Shown here piece after piece: positions 52,893-61,974 of a stretch of DNA of 64,000 bases (the first letter of the stretch is position 1; every line of letters begins with the position of its first letter). Origin of the DNA: CAYRSS01 sp964426945. GTDB taxonomy: Bacteria > Planctomycetota > Phycisphaerae > UBA1845. Position numbers and translations under genes: made by a program. The stretch lies in assembly GCA_964426945.1 (NCBI GenBank), contig CAYRSS010000005.1, positions 1-64,000 of the forward strand, in the 5' to 3' direction. The notes under the pieces are model-generated. The model made no database searches. It saw only the letters and a list, made by a program, of their open reading frames with translations, and was not told the origin of the DNA.

Positions 52893-53996
52893 ATGCAAGC
52901 CACCGAACCCGACACCCACCCGCCGACTGACAAGGCCACGCGGCTGTCCCTGCTCTCCCGGGAGGACAGGATTTACCTCGTCGTACTCGCCCAGCAGTTC
53001 GAGCCGCAGGTGGTGGCCGAGCTCTGCCAGGTCGCGGAGATGACGCGAAAGATCGCCTCTTTCCGGCAGGGGATGCAGTTCCTGCTGACCCTGCTCAACG
53101 ACCGCAGGGCGATGCTCTATTTCATCCAGCCATCGACGCGCACGTTCCTCTCGTTCACCGCGGCCTGCCAGATTCTCGGCATGGGCTACAACGAGGTGCG
53201 CGACCGCTCGACCTCGTCCGAGGCCAAGGGCGAGAGCGAGGAAGACACGATCCGCGTGCTCAGCCAGTACTTCGACCTGATCATCATGCGTCACCCGGTC
53301 GAGGGCTTCGCCGAGCACACCGCCCTGCTGCTCAACGACATGCCGCGCAAGATCCCGGTGCTCAACGCCGGCTCGGGCAAGGATCAGCACCCCACCCAGG
53401 CGCTGCTCGACATTTACACGCTGTTTCGCAGCTTCGCCCCCACCAGGCCGGGGGCGACCATGCCCGACTACTCCGGCAACCCGTTCGCCGGCAAGACCAT
53501 CGCCTTCGTCGGAGATCTGAAGCGCGGCCGCACGGTGCGTTCTCTCGCCTACCTGCTCTGTCGCTACCCCGGCGTGCGGCTGCTGTTCATCGCCCCGCCG
53601 ACGCTCCAGATCGGCGAGGACATCCTCGACTACGTCCGCCGGCACCAGATTGAGCACGAACTCTGCGACGACCTGACGAAGCGCATCGGCGAGATCGACG
53701 CCGTCTACGTGACCCGGCTGCAGGACGAGTGGGACGTGGCGGGTGAGTCCAAGGCGATCGACTACACCAAGTACGCCCTGTCGATCGACATGGCCCACCA
53801 GTTCAAGCCCGACCTCGCCATCCTGCACCCCCTGCCGCGCCGCGGCGAGCTCGATCAGCGCCTCGACGCCCTGCCCCAGGCCAAGTACTGGGCCCAGGTC
53901 CGCAACGGCATGTGGATCCGCTGTGCCCTGATCGCCTACATCTTCCAGGTGGACCAGGTCATCCGCGACCACTTCAAGCGCTATTACTCCTTCTGA
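52893..53996 (+). CDS. pyrB: Aspartate carbamoyltransferase catalytic chain
   Basis: A 367-residue carbamoyltransferase for the second step of pyrimidine synthesis. The carbamoyl-phosphate loop STRT (81-84), KDQHPTQALLDIYT (His166-Gln169) and AILHPLPRRGE are present. It is about 60 residues longer than E. coli PyrB because of a 25-residue N-terminal extension and an insertion near 185-200. Ornithine carbamoyltransferase is less likely, since HPLPRR rather than HCLP is found. No pyrI or pyrC is adjacent. Shine-Dalgarno before ATG 52893 is weak. Confidence 0.88.
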   Translation: MQATEPDTHPPTDKATRLSLLSREDRIYLVVLAQQFEPQVVAELCQVAEMTRKIASFRQGMQFLLTLLNDRRAMLYFIQPSTRTFLSFTAACQILGMGYNEVRDRSTSSEAKGESEEDTIRVLSQYFDLIIMRHPVEGFAEHTALLLNDMPRKIPVLNAGSGKDQHPTQALLDIYTLFRSFAPTRPGATMPDYSGNPFAGKTIAFVGDLKRGRTVRSLAYLLCRYPGVRLLFIAPPTLQIGEDILDYVRRHQIEHELCDDLTKRIGEIDAVYVTRLQDEWDVAGESKAIDYTKYALSIDMAHQFKPDLAILHPLPRRGELDQRLDALPQAKYWAQVRNGMWIRCALIAYIFQVDQVIRDHFKRYYSF

Positions 53997-54056
53997 CCCG
54001 CCGTTCGATGGCCGATCTCTCATGGGCATGAGCCGCCGCACGACAGCCAGCGACGC

Positions 54057-56054
54057 ATGACCGCCGCCGCCCCCAAACCGCGGCACTCGCCGACAGGCGG
54101 CTCGGCAAGCCTGGTGGCCCCTGCGCTGGGGGTGTGCATCCTCTGTTTCGCCCTCTACGGCGGGTTCCTCGGCAACCCGTTTCTCATCGACGACCCGCCG
54201 GCCATCGTCAGCAACCCGCGCGTCACCGGCGGGCAGTGGGGCGCGTTGCTCACCGAGCCTTATTGGCAGGCGGAGTCGACCGACCGGCTCTACCGGCCGC
54301 TCGTGTCGCTGAGCTTCGGCCTGAACTGGGCAATTTCGCAATCGCCCTGGACATTCCGGCTGCCCAACCTGTTGCTGCACATGGCGTCCTGCGTGCTGGT
54401 GCTGATTCTGGCGCGCGACGTCTTCCGCAACCGCGTCGCCGGCGTCATCGCCGCGGTGCTCTTTGCCATTCACCCCGTGCACACCGAGCCCTGCCTGGAG
54501 ATCGTCGGCCGCGCCGACCTCGCCGCCTTCGCGGCGATGCTGGGCGCGGCGATTCTCTGGTGGCGCGATGCGGAGACCGGGCTCGCGGGCCGTCGTCGCC
54601 CCCTGGCCGCCTCGCTGCTGTTCGCGGCCGCAGTGTTCTGCAAGGAGTCCGCGCTCACGCTGGTCGGCGTCGTGCTCGTGCTCGACATCTACCGCGAGCG
54701 CTCGCGGGCGGAGGGCGCAGCGCCGCTCGATCGCGCGAAGCGACTGGCTCGATGCTACGCCCCGATGCTGGTGGTCGCGGTGGTGTACCTGGGCCTGCGC
54801 TACGCCGTGCTCGATCAGCTCACCAGCAGCGAGCGGATTCTTCGCGTGCTGAATCCGATCAATACGCCGGCGGATGCACTCGGCGAGGGGGACAGCGCCG
54901 TGCTCGTTCGCTTCGGCACGCCGCTGGCCACGTGGGGCAAGGCGTGCACCCTGCTCTTCGCTCCTTGGCCCCTGTCTCACGACTACTCCTATGACGCCAT
55001 CGCCGAGGTCCGGCGGGTGGGCGACCCGCGGCTGTGGATCGGGGCGGCGTGGCTGGTGGCCGTAGCGGTGGCTGGCATCCTCTCCTGGCGCCGACGCGGT
55101 ATGGTGTGGGTTGCGCTGGCGCTGGGGATCGTGCAGTACGCCATCGTCTCGAACGCGGTGGTGGTCATCGGGACGATCTTCGGCGAACGGCTGCTGTATG
55201 CGCCGAGCGTGGGTTTCTGCCTCGCCATCGGGCTTCTGCTCGCCGGGCCGGTGGAGCGGCTGGCCGAAGCCTGGCGCGCCCGCCGCTCGCCGGGCGCGGT
55301 GTCCGTCGTCTGGGGAGGCATGCTGCTCGCAGCCTGCCTCGCCGGCGGCGCGCTGACCATCGTGCGGGGCGGACACTGGTCTTCCGACACGAGGCTGCTG
55401 GCCTCCATCTCGCCTGAAGACCCCGTGAGTTACAAGATCCTGTGCAGCTATGCCCTGCTCGCCGCAGGTGAGGCTGCGGTCTCACCCGACGCGGCGGCGC
55501 ACATCGAGCGCGGCCGGCAGTTCGCCGAGCGTGCGATCCGCAAGGCGCCGGAGATGCCCGTCCCCTACCAGCGGCTCGCCGAATTGGAGTTCCTGCTCGG
55601 CAACTACGACCGCGTGATCGAGCTGCAACTCGAAGCGCTGCGGCGCGGCGCGGGGACAAGCCCGCAGTCTCCCGAACACCTGCGCACGCTCGAATACCTC
55701 GGACAGGCTTACAAGAGCGCAGGCCGATACGCCCAAGCCATCGACGTGCAGAGCCGGCTTGTCTCGCTATCGCCGGGCTACGCCCGCGGGAGATCGAACC
55801 TCGCCGAGATGCTGCTCGCCGCGCCGCCGCCGCATCGCGACGCCCCGCGAGCCCTCCGTGAGGCCGAGAAGGCCGTCGCGCTCAGCCCCGCTCCCGACGG
55901 GTGGGTGTACGTCATGCAGGTGCAGGCGTTGGATGCGATGGGTCAGCGCGGCGACGCGGTCGCCGCCGCGGAGGGGGCGCTGCGGGCGATCCACGCATCG
56001 GACCCCTTCCGGGCCACGCTGGCGGACATGCTGCGTCGGATGCAGGCGCCTTAG
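54057..56054 (+). CDS. GT-C membrane protein with C-terminal TPR repeats
   Basis: A 665-residue protein. The N-terminal 450 residues hold about 11 transmembrane segments with a first loop of TMTC/PMT type (NPFLIDDPPAIVSNPRV, then RLYRPLVSLSFGLNW) and HPVHTEPCLEIVGRADL. Residues about 470-660 form TPR-like helical repeats (AIRKAPEMPVPYQRLAELEF, LEYLGQAYKSAGRYAQAID). The same plan is found in TMTC O-mannosyltransferases and many planctomycete proteins. It likely transfers a sugar outside the membrane; acceptor unknown. ATG 54057 has no strong Shine-Dalgarno. Confidence 0.75.
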   Translation: MTAAAPKPRHSPTGGSASLVAPALGVCILCFALYGGFLGNPFLIDDPPAIVSNPRVTGGQWGALLTEPYWQAESTDRLYRPLVSLSFGLNWAISQSPWTFRLPNLLLHMASCVLVLILARDVFRNRVAGVIAAVLFAIHPVHTEPCLEIVGRADLAAFAAMLGAAILWWRDAETGLAGRRRPLAASLLFAAAVFCKESALTLVGVVLVLDIYRERSRAEGAAPLDRAKRLARCYAPMLVVAVVYLGLRYAVLDQLTSSERILRVLNPINTPADALGEGDSAVLVRFGTPLATWGKACTLLFAPWPLSHDYSYDAIAEVRRVGDPRLWIGAAWLVAVAVAGILSWRRRGMVWVALALGIVQYAIVSNAVVVIGTIFGERLLYAPSVGFCLAIGLLLAGPVERLAEAWRARRSPGAVSVVWGGMLLAACLAGGALTIVRGGHWSSDTRLLASISPEDPVSYKILCSYALLAAGEAAVSPDAAAHIERGRQFAERAIRKAPEMPVPYQRLAELEFLLGNYDRVIELQLEALRRGAGTSPQSPEHLRTLEYLGQAYKSAGRYAQAIDVQSRLVSLSPGYARGRSNLAEMLLAAPPPHRDAPRALREAEKAVALSPAPDGWVYVMQVQALDAMGQRGDAVAAAEGALRAIHASDPFRATLADMLRRMQAP

Positions 56055-56071
56055 CTGTCCGTAGGAACTGC

Positions 56072-56089
56072 GGTCTGGCTCCGGCGTCA
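56072..56089 (+). repeat. REP-like repeat fragment R2
   Basis: 18 bp matching positions 2000-2017 (inside repeat R1) with one mismatch and in the same orientation. It lies 67 nt before the first 1748-bp unit, in opposite orientation to the full copy at 59588-59673 on the other side. Confidence 0.5.
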
Positions 56090-56204
56090 AACGGACGCCC
56101 AGGCCCGCATCCGCTTCCAGCAGCGCTTCATCCGTCGCCCCGTGCCCCACGCGGCGACGCCGGCCGTCGTGCCGGGGCCCGCCGCTGTGTTCCGATCATC
56201 GTCG

Positions 56205-56232
56205 TTGAATTCAGCCTCCCAGGCCCTAAAAT
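56205..56232 (+). promoter_or_regulatory. Promoter of duplicated gene, copy A
   Basis: TTGAAT (56205-56210), a 16-nt spacer and TAAAAT (56227-56232), about 55 nt before the ATG. It is repeated at 57953-57980. Confidence 0.6.
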
Positions 56233-56287
56233 GGAGCCTCCGGGGGCGGGGGGTATCATCGAGAGGGTCGAATCGGAGGACGGGTCG

Positions 56288-57808
56288 ATGATTCATCGCG
56301 CTATCCTGCTCCGGGTTGGAGCGATGACCTGCCTGTGCACCGTGCTGCACTCGCCGCAGGCCGGCGCCCAGACGCCCGAGCCGCTGGCCTACCCCGACCT
56401 GCCGGCGAGTCACGAGGTCTCCGACCACGTCGAGCACCGACTGGCGCCGCGGCCAACCGCGATTGACACCAGCGTGCCGATCCTGCCGACCCAGCCGGAC
56501 ATCATCGGCTTTCGGATCGGAAACTTTCAGCCCACAAGCTGGCAGCAGGATCTCTACAGCGGCAGTTTTACGGCGAGTGAGAATTCGCACTTTCGGTTTG
56601 ATATCAAGTTTAAAGGGCGCGTAAATCCTCCCGGACCGGTGACTGAGAGCGTTCACAACCCGACGCTTTACGGCCCAAACCCGCTTCTCGGAAATGTAGA
56701 GTTTAATGTCGACACCGCAAACACCGGCGCCGAGCTCGATCGCCCGCAAGACTGCCATCTTGGAGTCTACTCGCGGTTTGGCTGTAGAAAAGCGTCACTT
56801 CAGCAGCGAAACCCCCGAAACTACGACCAAGCAACCGCCTATCTTGGCGCAAACCCGGACGCAGCTTATACCGGTACAGACTTTGTGTTGAACCTGAATG
56901 GCAGTCTCTTAAACAGCTCAGTCCCAATCGAAGGTGACCAAAACGGAAACGGCCTTTTTGATAACGGCGAAACTTGGGTCTTAACCGGCTCTTTTTTCTG
57001 TCGAGCTAACGGCTACGAAATCCCGGAGTTTTGGAGCGGAGGTTACGACGGCCGGTACTGCCCTGAGACCAAGGTCCGCTTTTCACACAACGCGACTCAA
57101 GATACGACCGAGGTTTCGTTTGTCTATCCGCTGAAGAACCTGGTAGACCCGATCAACCCTGACACCGGTGAAAACTTTGACTTCGATGCCGCAACTGACA
57201 ACTCCGTCGAAGAAGCGCTCCTTGCGCTTGCCCTTGCGGCCCAGTCGCTAAGTGGTGTGATGGAAGACTACGTGATTGAAGACTGGCAGACGCAAAACCC
57301 CTACAGCCACTTAAACTCATCTCTTTGGGCGGTCCACACAGCCGTTGGGACGACCTATGCACTTGCCCCCGCAGACCATGAAAAGATGGTCTGGACCGAC
57401 TTTCTGCCGAAGCGACTTCCGGGAGACCTGAACGGCGATGGCCTAATCAACGACGTCGACGCAAACCAGTTTGCCCAGTTTCGGTCGGGTGACTACAACC
57501 TGGATGGTGTGATCAACGGTGCCGACGTCGGTGAAGGGGCGATCTTCGTTCCTCATGGCGGTGGCCGACTTGAGATCTTGGAGTTTCCACGTCAGTTTTC
57601 GATCTACGACAAGAACTACGACGGCTTTGTCGATCACAAAGACCACCCGCGCTTCAGCCTGGATCATCTCGACCTTTTCTTCAGCGCGTACCAAGGCCCC
57701 GGCCAGCCGCCCGCCCCCGATCTGTACTACTGGGACGCCAACCACGACAACGCGGTCGACCTCCGCGACGTTCAGGCGCTGCAGATTCAGTTCTCGCGGC
57801 TGCCTTGA
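56288..57808 (+). CDS. Exported EF-hand/dockerin-like protein, copy A
   Basis: A 506-residue secreted protein of unknown function. The signal peptide ends near AGAQ (about residue 28). A large beta-type domain follows (about 70-370), with Cys residues in DCHLGVYSRFGCRKA and FFCRANGYE. The C-terminal 140 residues carry four Ca-binding, dockerin-like loops: DLNGDGLINDVDANQF, DYNLDGVINGADVG, DKNYDGFVDHKD and DANHDNAVDLRDVQAL. Start ATG 56288 has GGAGGA seven nt upstream. The core is clearly AT-richer than both ends and the surroundings, suggesting foreign origin or a mosaic gene. An identical copy follows. Confidence 0.85.
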   Translation: MIHRAILLRVGAMTCLCTVLHSPQAGAQTPEPLAYPDLPASHEVSDHVEHRLAPRPTAIDTSVPILPTQPDIIGFRIGNFQPTSWQQDLYSGSFTASENSHFRFDIKFKGRVNPPGPVTESVHNPTLYGPNPLLGNVEFNVDTANTGAELDRPQDCHLGVYSRFGCRKASLQQRNPRNYDQATAYLGANPDAAYTGTDFVLNLNGSLLNSSVPIEGDQNGNGLFDNGETWVLTGSFFCRANGYEIPEFWSGGYDGRYCPETKVRFSHNATQDTTEVSFVYPLKNLVDPINPDTGENFDFDAATDNSVEEALLALALAAQSLSGVMEDYVIEDWQTQNPYSHLNSSLWAVHTAVGTTYALAPADHEKMVWTDFLPKRLPGDLNGDGLINDVDANQFAQFRSGDYNLDGVINGADVGEGAIFVPHGGGRLEILEFPRQFSIYDKNYDGFVDHKDHPRFSLDHLDLFFSAYQGPGQPPAPDLYYWDANHDNAVDLRDVQALQIQFSRLP

Positions 57809-57839
57809 GGCCGCTTCTTCGACCGATGGGGGGGACTGA

Positions 57840-57908
57840 GAGTCCGCTGAAGGAAGGGGCAGGCACCGCCCGAGTCGCCCTTCGCGGGCCAGGGAAGCGG
57901 GTTGACGC
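57840..57908 (-). repeat. REP-like repeat, truncated copy R3
   Basis: The part of the REP-like element retained at the end of unit A. It lacks the distal arm (the GGTGCCTGACCCC segment) because the duplication junction falls inside it. Confidence 0.6.
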
Positions 57909-57952
57909 CGGCCGTCGTGCCGGGGCCCGCCGCTGTGTTCCGATCATCGTCG

Positions 57953-57980
57953 TTGAATTCAGCCTCCCAGGCCCTAAAAT
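57953..57980 (+). promoter_or_regulatory. Promoter of duplicated gene, copy B
   Basis: Identical to the copy A promoter: TTGAAT, a 16-nt spacer and TAAAAT. Confidence 0.6.
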
Positions 57981-58035
57981 GGAGCCTCCGGGGGCGGGGG
58001 GTATCATCGAGAGGGTCGAATCGGAGGACGGGTCG

Positions 58036-59556
58036 ATGATTCATCGCGCTATCCTGCTCCGGGTTGGAGCGATGACCTGCCTGTGCACCGTGCTGCACTC
58101 GCCGCAGGCCGGCGCCCAGACGCCCGAGCCGCTGGCCTACCCCGACCTGCCGGCGAGTCACGAGGTCTCCGACCACGTCGAGCACCGACTGGCGCCGCGG
58201 CCAACCGCGATTGACACCAGCGTGCCGATCCTGCCGACCCAGCCGGACATCATCGGCTTTCGGATCGGAAACTTTCAGCCCACAAGCTGGCAGCAGGATC
58301 TCTACAGCGGCAGTTTTACGGCGAGTGAGAATTCGCACTTTCGGTTTGATATCAAGTTTAAAGGGCGCGTAAATCCTCCCGGACCGGTGACTGAGAGCGT
58401 TCACAACCCGACGCTTTACGGCCCAAACCCGCTTCTCGGAAATGTAGAGTTTAATGTCGACACCGCAAACACCGGCGCCGAGCTCGATCGCCCGCAAGAC
58501 TGCCATCTTGGAGTCTACTCGCGGTTTGGCTGTAGAAAAGCGTCACTTCAGCAGCGAAACCCCCGAAACTACGACCAAGCAACCGCCTATCTTGGCGCAA
58601 ACCCGGACGCAGCTTATACCGGTACAGACTTTGTGTTGAACCTGAATGGCAGTCTCTTAAACAGCTCAGTCCCAATCGAAGGTGACCAAAACGGAAACGG
58701 CCTTTTTGATAACGGCGAAACTTGGGTCTTAACCGGCTCTTTTTTCTGTCGAGCTAACGGCTACGAAATCCCGGAGTTTTGGAGCGGAGGTTACGACGGC
58801 CGGTACTGCCCTGAGACCAAGGTCCGCTTTTCACACAACGCGACTCAAGATACGACCGAGGTTTCGTTTGTCTATCCGCTGAAGAACCTGGTAGACCCGA
58901 TCAACCCTGACACCGGTGAAAACTTTGACTTCGATGCCGCAACTGACAACTCCGTCGAAGAAGCGCTCCTTGCGCTTGCCCTTGCGGCCCAGTCGCTAAG
59001 TGGTGTGATGGAAGACTACGTGATTGAAGACTGGCAGACGCAAAACCCCTACAGCCACTTAAACTCATCTCTTTGGGCGGTCCACACAGCCGTTGGGACG
59101 ACCTATGCACTTGCCCCCGCAGACCATGAAAAGATGGTCTGGACCGACTTTCTGCCGAAGCGACTTCCGGGAGACCTGAACGGCGATGGCCTAATCAACG
59201 ACGTCGACGCAAACCAGTTTGCCCAGTTTCGGTCGGGTGACTACAACCTGGATGGTGTGATCAACGGTGCCGACGTCGGTGAAGGGGCGATCTTCGTTCC
59301 TCATGGCGGTGGCCGACTTGAGATCTTGGAGTTTCCACGTCAGTTTTCGATCTACGACAAGAACTACGACGGCTTTGTCGATCACAAAGACCACCCGCGC
59401 TTCAGCCTGGATCATCTCGACCTTTTCTTCAGCGCGTACCAAGGCCCCGGCCAGCCGCCCGCCCCCGATCTGTACTACTGGGACGCCAACCACGACAACG
59501 CGGTCGACCTCCGCGACGTTCAGGCGCTGCAGATTCAGTTCTCGCGGCTGCCTTGA
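58036..59556 (+). CDS. Exported EF-hand/dockerin-like protein, copy B
   Basis: Predicted protein identical to copy A over all 506 residues, and the DNA appears identical as well. It has its own copy of promoter and ribosome binding site, so both copies should be expressed. An upstream in-frame extension to 57805 exists only because unit A joins unit B in frame and should not be taken as the start. If the duplication is real and not an assembly error, expression of this secreted protein would be doubled. Confidence 0.85.
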   Translation: MIHRAILLRVGAMTCLCTVLHSPQAGAQTPEPLAYPDLPASHEVSDHVEHRLAPRPTAIDTSVPILPTQPDIIGFRIGNFQPTSWQQDLYSGSFTASENSHFRFDIKFKGRVNPPGPVTESVHNPTLYGPNPLLGNVEFNVDTANTGAELDRPQDCHLGVYSRFGCRKASLQQRNPRNYDQATAYLGANPDAAYTGTDFVLNLNGSLLNSSVPIEGDQNGNGLFDNGETWVLTGSFFCRANGYEIPEFWSGGYDGRYCPETKVRFSHNATQDTTEVSFVYPLKNLVDPINPDTGENFDFDAATDNSVEEALLALALAAQSLSGVMEDYVIEDWQTQNPYSHLNSSLWAVHTAVGTTYALAPADHEKMVWTDFLPKRLPGDLNGDGLINDVDANQFAQFRSGDYNLDGVINGADVGEGAIFVPHGGGRLEILEFPRQFSIYDKNYDGFVDHKDHPRFSLDHLDLFFSAYQGPGQPPAPDLYYWDANHDNAVDLRDVQALQIQFSRLP

Positions 59557-59587
59557 GGCCGCTTCTTCGACCGATGGGGGGGACTGA

Positions 59588-59673
59588 GAGTCCGCTGAAG
59601 GAAGGGGCAGGCACCGCCCGAGTCGCCCTTCGCGGGCCAGGGAAGCGGGTTGACGCGGGTGCCTGACCCCTTT
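59588..59673 (-). repeat. REP-like repeat, full copy R4
   Basis: Arms AAGGGG-CAGGCACC (59602-59615) and GGTGCCTGACCCCTTT (59658-59673) are complementary apart from one unpaired T, with 42 nt between them. Its reverse complement aligns with R1 at 1995-2079. The AAAGGGGTCAGGCACC type of arm is seen in REP elements mobilised by REP-associated tyrosine transposases, but no such transposase is in the window. Confidence 0.6.
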
Positions 59674-59703
59674 CTCAACGGACGGATAGTTGCCGGCTAG
59701 ACC

Positions 59704-61959
59704 TCATCGCCCCGCGCCGCCCGGCGCGCGAAGCAGGCTGATGATGTTGGAAAACCGGTCGGTCCACGTCGGGGCGGAGGGATCGGGCGGCAGCGGTTCC
59801 CAGCGATCATCGCGCTCGATCCGCCGGAAGTCGCTCGTCGCGCGCGCCATGATGACGAAGCGCGACGGCGACCGGCCCTCGCGCAGGTCGTCTTCGGTCA
59901 GGTAGACATCGTTGCGCACCTTGGCGACGAGCCCCTCGGCGGCGGCGACGTTACCCAGCAGCCCGACCAGGTCGAGGTAGTTGTTCGTGCAGTTGAACAC
60001 AATCGCCCCGCCCGGCGCGAGGCGGCTGGCGTACAGCCGCACGGCCTCGCGCGTCAGCAGGTGGGTCGGAACCGCGTCCGAACTGAACGCGTCGAGCACG
60101 ATCAGCCCATAGTGGCCCTCGGGCGAATCGGCCAGTGTGAGGCGGCCGTCGCCGACCACCACGGAGGTCTCCGCGCGGCACTCGGCCAGGAACGTGAACA
60201 GGGCCGGATCCTGCGCGATATCCGCCACCGCGGGATCGATCTCATAAAAGGTGAAATGCTGGCCGAGCTGGCCGTAGGCAGCCATCGAACCGGCGGCCAG
60301 ACCGACGATCGCCACGTTGCGGACGCGCGGCTCACGATCGCAGTACTCGCGGAACACGTCGCCGATGGGCCCGCGACGGTGGAAGTAGGCCATGGGCTCC
60401 ATGCGCCCGGCCGGGTCCTGCCGCTGATAGCCGTGCATTGTCGTGCCGTGGAAGAACAGGTGGGCGCAGTTCTCCCCCTGGCATGCGCGGGAGATGGTCT
60501 TCACCCCGTAGAAGTTGCGGCTGCGATGGAGGATTTCGCCATCGCCCGACGCGCCGAGGTAGGCCCCGACCGCCATCACGCCGAGCAGCCCCAGCGCGAA
60601 GCGCAGCGGCCGAGAGGCGAGCACAAGCGTAAGCAGCATCGGCAGGCCGATCGCCTTGAAGAACGCGCCCTGATCGTGCGAATACGAGCCCTCGCCGCTG
60701 AGGCGCACGTAGAGGAATACGGAGACGACGGCGGCGACGGTGAGGGCCGCCGGCGCGGCGAAGTCGAGCAGGCGCGCAGCCGACGAGCCGACCCGATGCC
60801 GCCCACGTGCCGCAACAAGGCACGCCGCGGCGATCATCAGCGGATACTCCAGGATCGTGGTGAAGGCCATCGGGGCGAGGATCGCGTTGAACAGCCCGCC
60901 CAGCACGCCGCCGACCGACATCAGCAGGTAGAACTCGGTCAGGTGCGAGGTGGCCGGGCGGTCCTCCGCCAGTTCGCCGTGACAGATCATCGCCGCGGCG
61001 AAGAACCCTAGCATGTGCAGCGGAATCGTCACGCTCCCAAGCCCCAGCTCGGAGACGGCCATCACCGCGGGAAGAAAGATGAGAAACGGCAGGGCCCGGA
61101 CCATCATCGCGTGCGGCAGGATGGGCTTGCGCGAGAAGACGATAATGAACGTCAGCAGGTAGAGCGCCAGCGGCAGCACCCACAGCAGCGGCCCCGGCGC
61201 CAGGTTGGTCGTGATGTGGGTCGTCGTGCCCAGCATGAGGCTGGAGGGAATCAGCGACAGGACGATCCACCACAATCGTCGCCCCCAGGTGACAGGGCGC
61301 TGCGCGCCGACGTGGGTCGCGGCGATGGCCTCCTCGACCACGGCGGCCGGCTCCGCCAGCGACGACGACCGCCACATCGCGACCGCGCAGCCGAGGATCA
61401 GCACGCCCAGCACGCCGAAGCCGACGGCCCAGACCATCGACTGCGATTCGACACCCAGCAGGGGTTCCAGCGCCAGCGGGTAGGCGAACAGCGCGATCAG
61501 GCTGCCCGCGTTGCTCGATGTGTAGAGGAAATACGGATCACGGGCCCGAAGATGCCCGGTACTCGAAAACCACATCTGCAGCAGCGGCGCGGTCGTCGAC
61601 ACCACAAAAAAGGGCAGCCCCACCCACACCATCAGCCGCCCCAGCAGCCACCAGGCGGGATTGTCGCCCGTCGGGGGTGAGACGGTCTCGGGCACGGCGA
61701 TGGGCAGCGTCATCAGCGCGAAAGGCAGCGCGAGCACGAGCAGGTGCAGCCCTGCCTGCTTGCGAGCGCCGAGCATGCGCGTGGCCGCGTGGGCGTAGGC
61801 GTAGCCCGCCAGCAGCAGCGCCTGGAAGAACACCATGCAGGTGTTCCACACGGCGGGCGTGCCGCCGAGCATGGGCAGCGTCATCTTGCCGACCATCGGC
61901 TGCACGAGAAACAGCAGCAGAGCGCTGATGAACAGCGTGAGGGCGTAGAGAGGAACCAA
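59704..61959 (-). CDS. Membrane-fused spermidine-synthase-like protein, paralog 2
   Basis: A 751-residue paralog of 34378-36747. The N-terminal part (about 13 transmembrane segments) starts with LLLFLVQPMVGKMTLPMLGG and TPAVWNTCMVFFQALLLAGY, both almost identical to paralog 1. The C-terminal Rossmann domain has VGLAAGSMAAYGQ, FYEIDPAV and LIVLDAFSSDAVPTHLL. TTG at 61959 is chosen, with GGAG ten nt upstream overlapping the end of the NHLRC2-like gene; stop and start are 15 nt apart, indicating cotranscription. Enzymatic substrate unknown; the name follows homology of the soluble domain only. Confidence 0.85.
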   Translation of the reverse strand: MVPLYALTLFISALLLFLVQPMVGKMTLPMLGGTPAVWNTCMVFFQALLLAGYAYAHAATRMLGARKQAGLHLLVLALPFALMTLPIAVPETVSPPTGDNPAWWLLGRLMVWVGLPFFVVSTTAPLLQMWFSSTGHLRARDPYFLYTSSNAGSLIALFAYPLALEPLLGVESQSMVWAVGFGVLGVLILGCAVAMWRSSSLAEPAAVVEEAIAATHVGAQRPVTWGRRLWWIVLSLIPSSLMLGTTTHITTNLAPGPLLWVLPLALYLLTFIIVFSRKPILPHAMMVRALPFLIFLPAVMAVSELGLGSVTIPLHMLGFFAAAMICHGELAEDRPATSHLTEFYLLMSVGGVLGGLFNAILAPMAFTTILEYPLMIAAACLVAARGRHRVGSSAARLLDFAAPAALTVAAVVSVFLYVRLSGEGSYSHDQGAFFKAIGLPMLLTLVLASRPLRFALGLLGVMAVGAYLGASGDGEILHRSRNFYGVKTISRACQGENCAHLFFHGTTMHGYQRQDPAGRMEPMAYFHRRGPIGDVFREYCDREPRVRNVAIVGLAAGSMAAYGQLGQHFTFYEIDPAVADIAQDPALFTFLAECRAETSVVVGDGRLTLADSPEGHYGLIVLDAFSSDAVPTHLLTREAVRLYASRLAPGGAIVFNCTNNYLDLVGLLGNVAAAEGLVAKVRNDVYLTEDDLREGRSPSRFVIMARATSDFRRIERDDRWEPLPPDPSAPTWTDRFSNIISLLRAPGGAGR

Positions 61960-61974
61960 GGCCGATGAACTCCG

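Larger units (their letters stand above)
56156..57903 (+). repeat. Tandem duplication, unit A (1748 bp)
   Basis: Begins at GACGCCGGCC and is followed directly by an apparently identical unit B. It contains promoter, ribosome binding site, complete gene and a truncated REP-like element. The offset of 1748 bp is constant for the gene start, gene stop and both junctions. Confidence 0.95.
57904..59651 (+). repeat. Tandem duplication, unit B (1748 bp)
   Basis: Second unit of the duplication, starting with the same GACGCCGGCC. At its right end GACGC recurs (59652-59656) but continues as GGGTGCC, not CGGCC. The borders therefore share only the 5-bp microhomology GACGC. Confidence 0.95.

Noticed and set aside
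57805..58035. 76-codon N-terminal extension of duplicated gene copy B
   Set aside because: It arises only because unit A joins unit B in frame; copy A has a different upstream sequence, and the shared ribosome binding site and signal peptide place the start at 58036.
56156..59651. Composite transposon or insertion sequence
   Set aside because: No transposase, no terminal inverted repeats typical of IS elements and no target-site duplication; the borders show only 5-bp microhomology.
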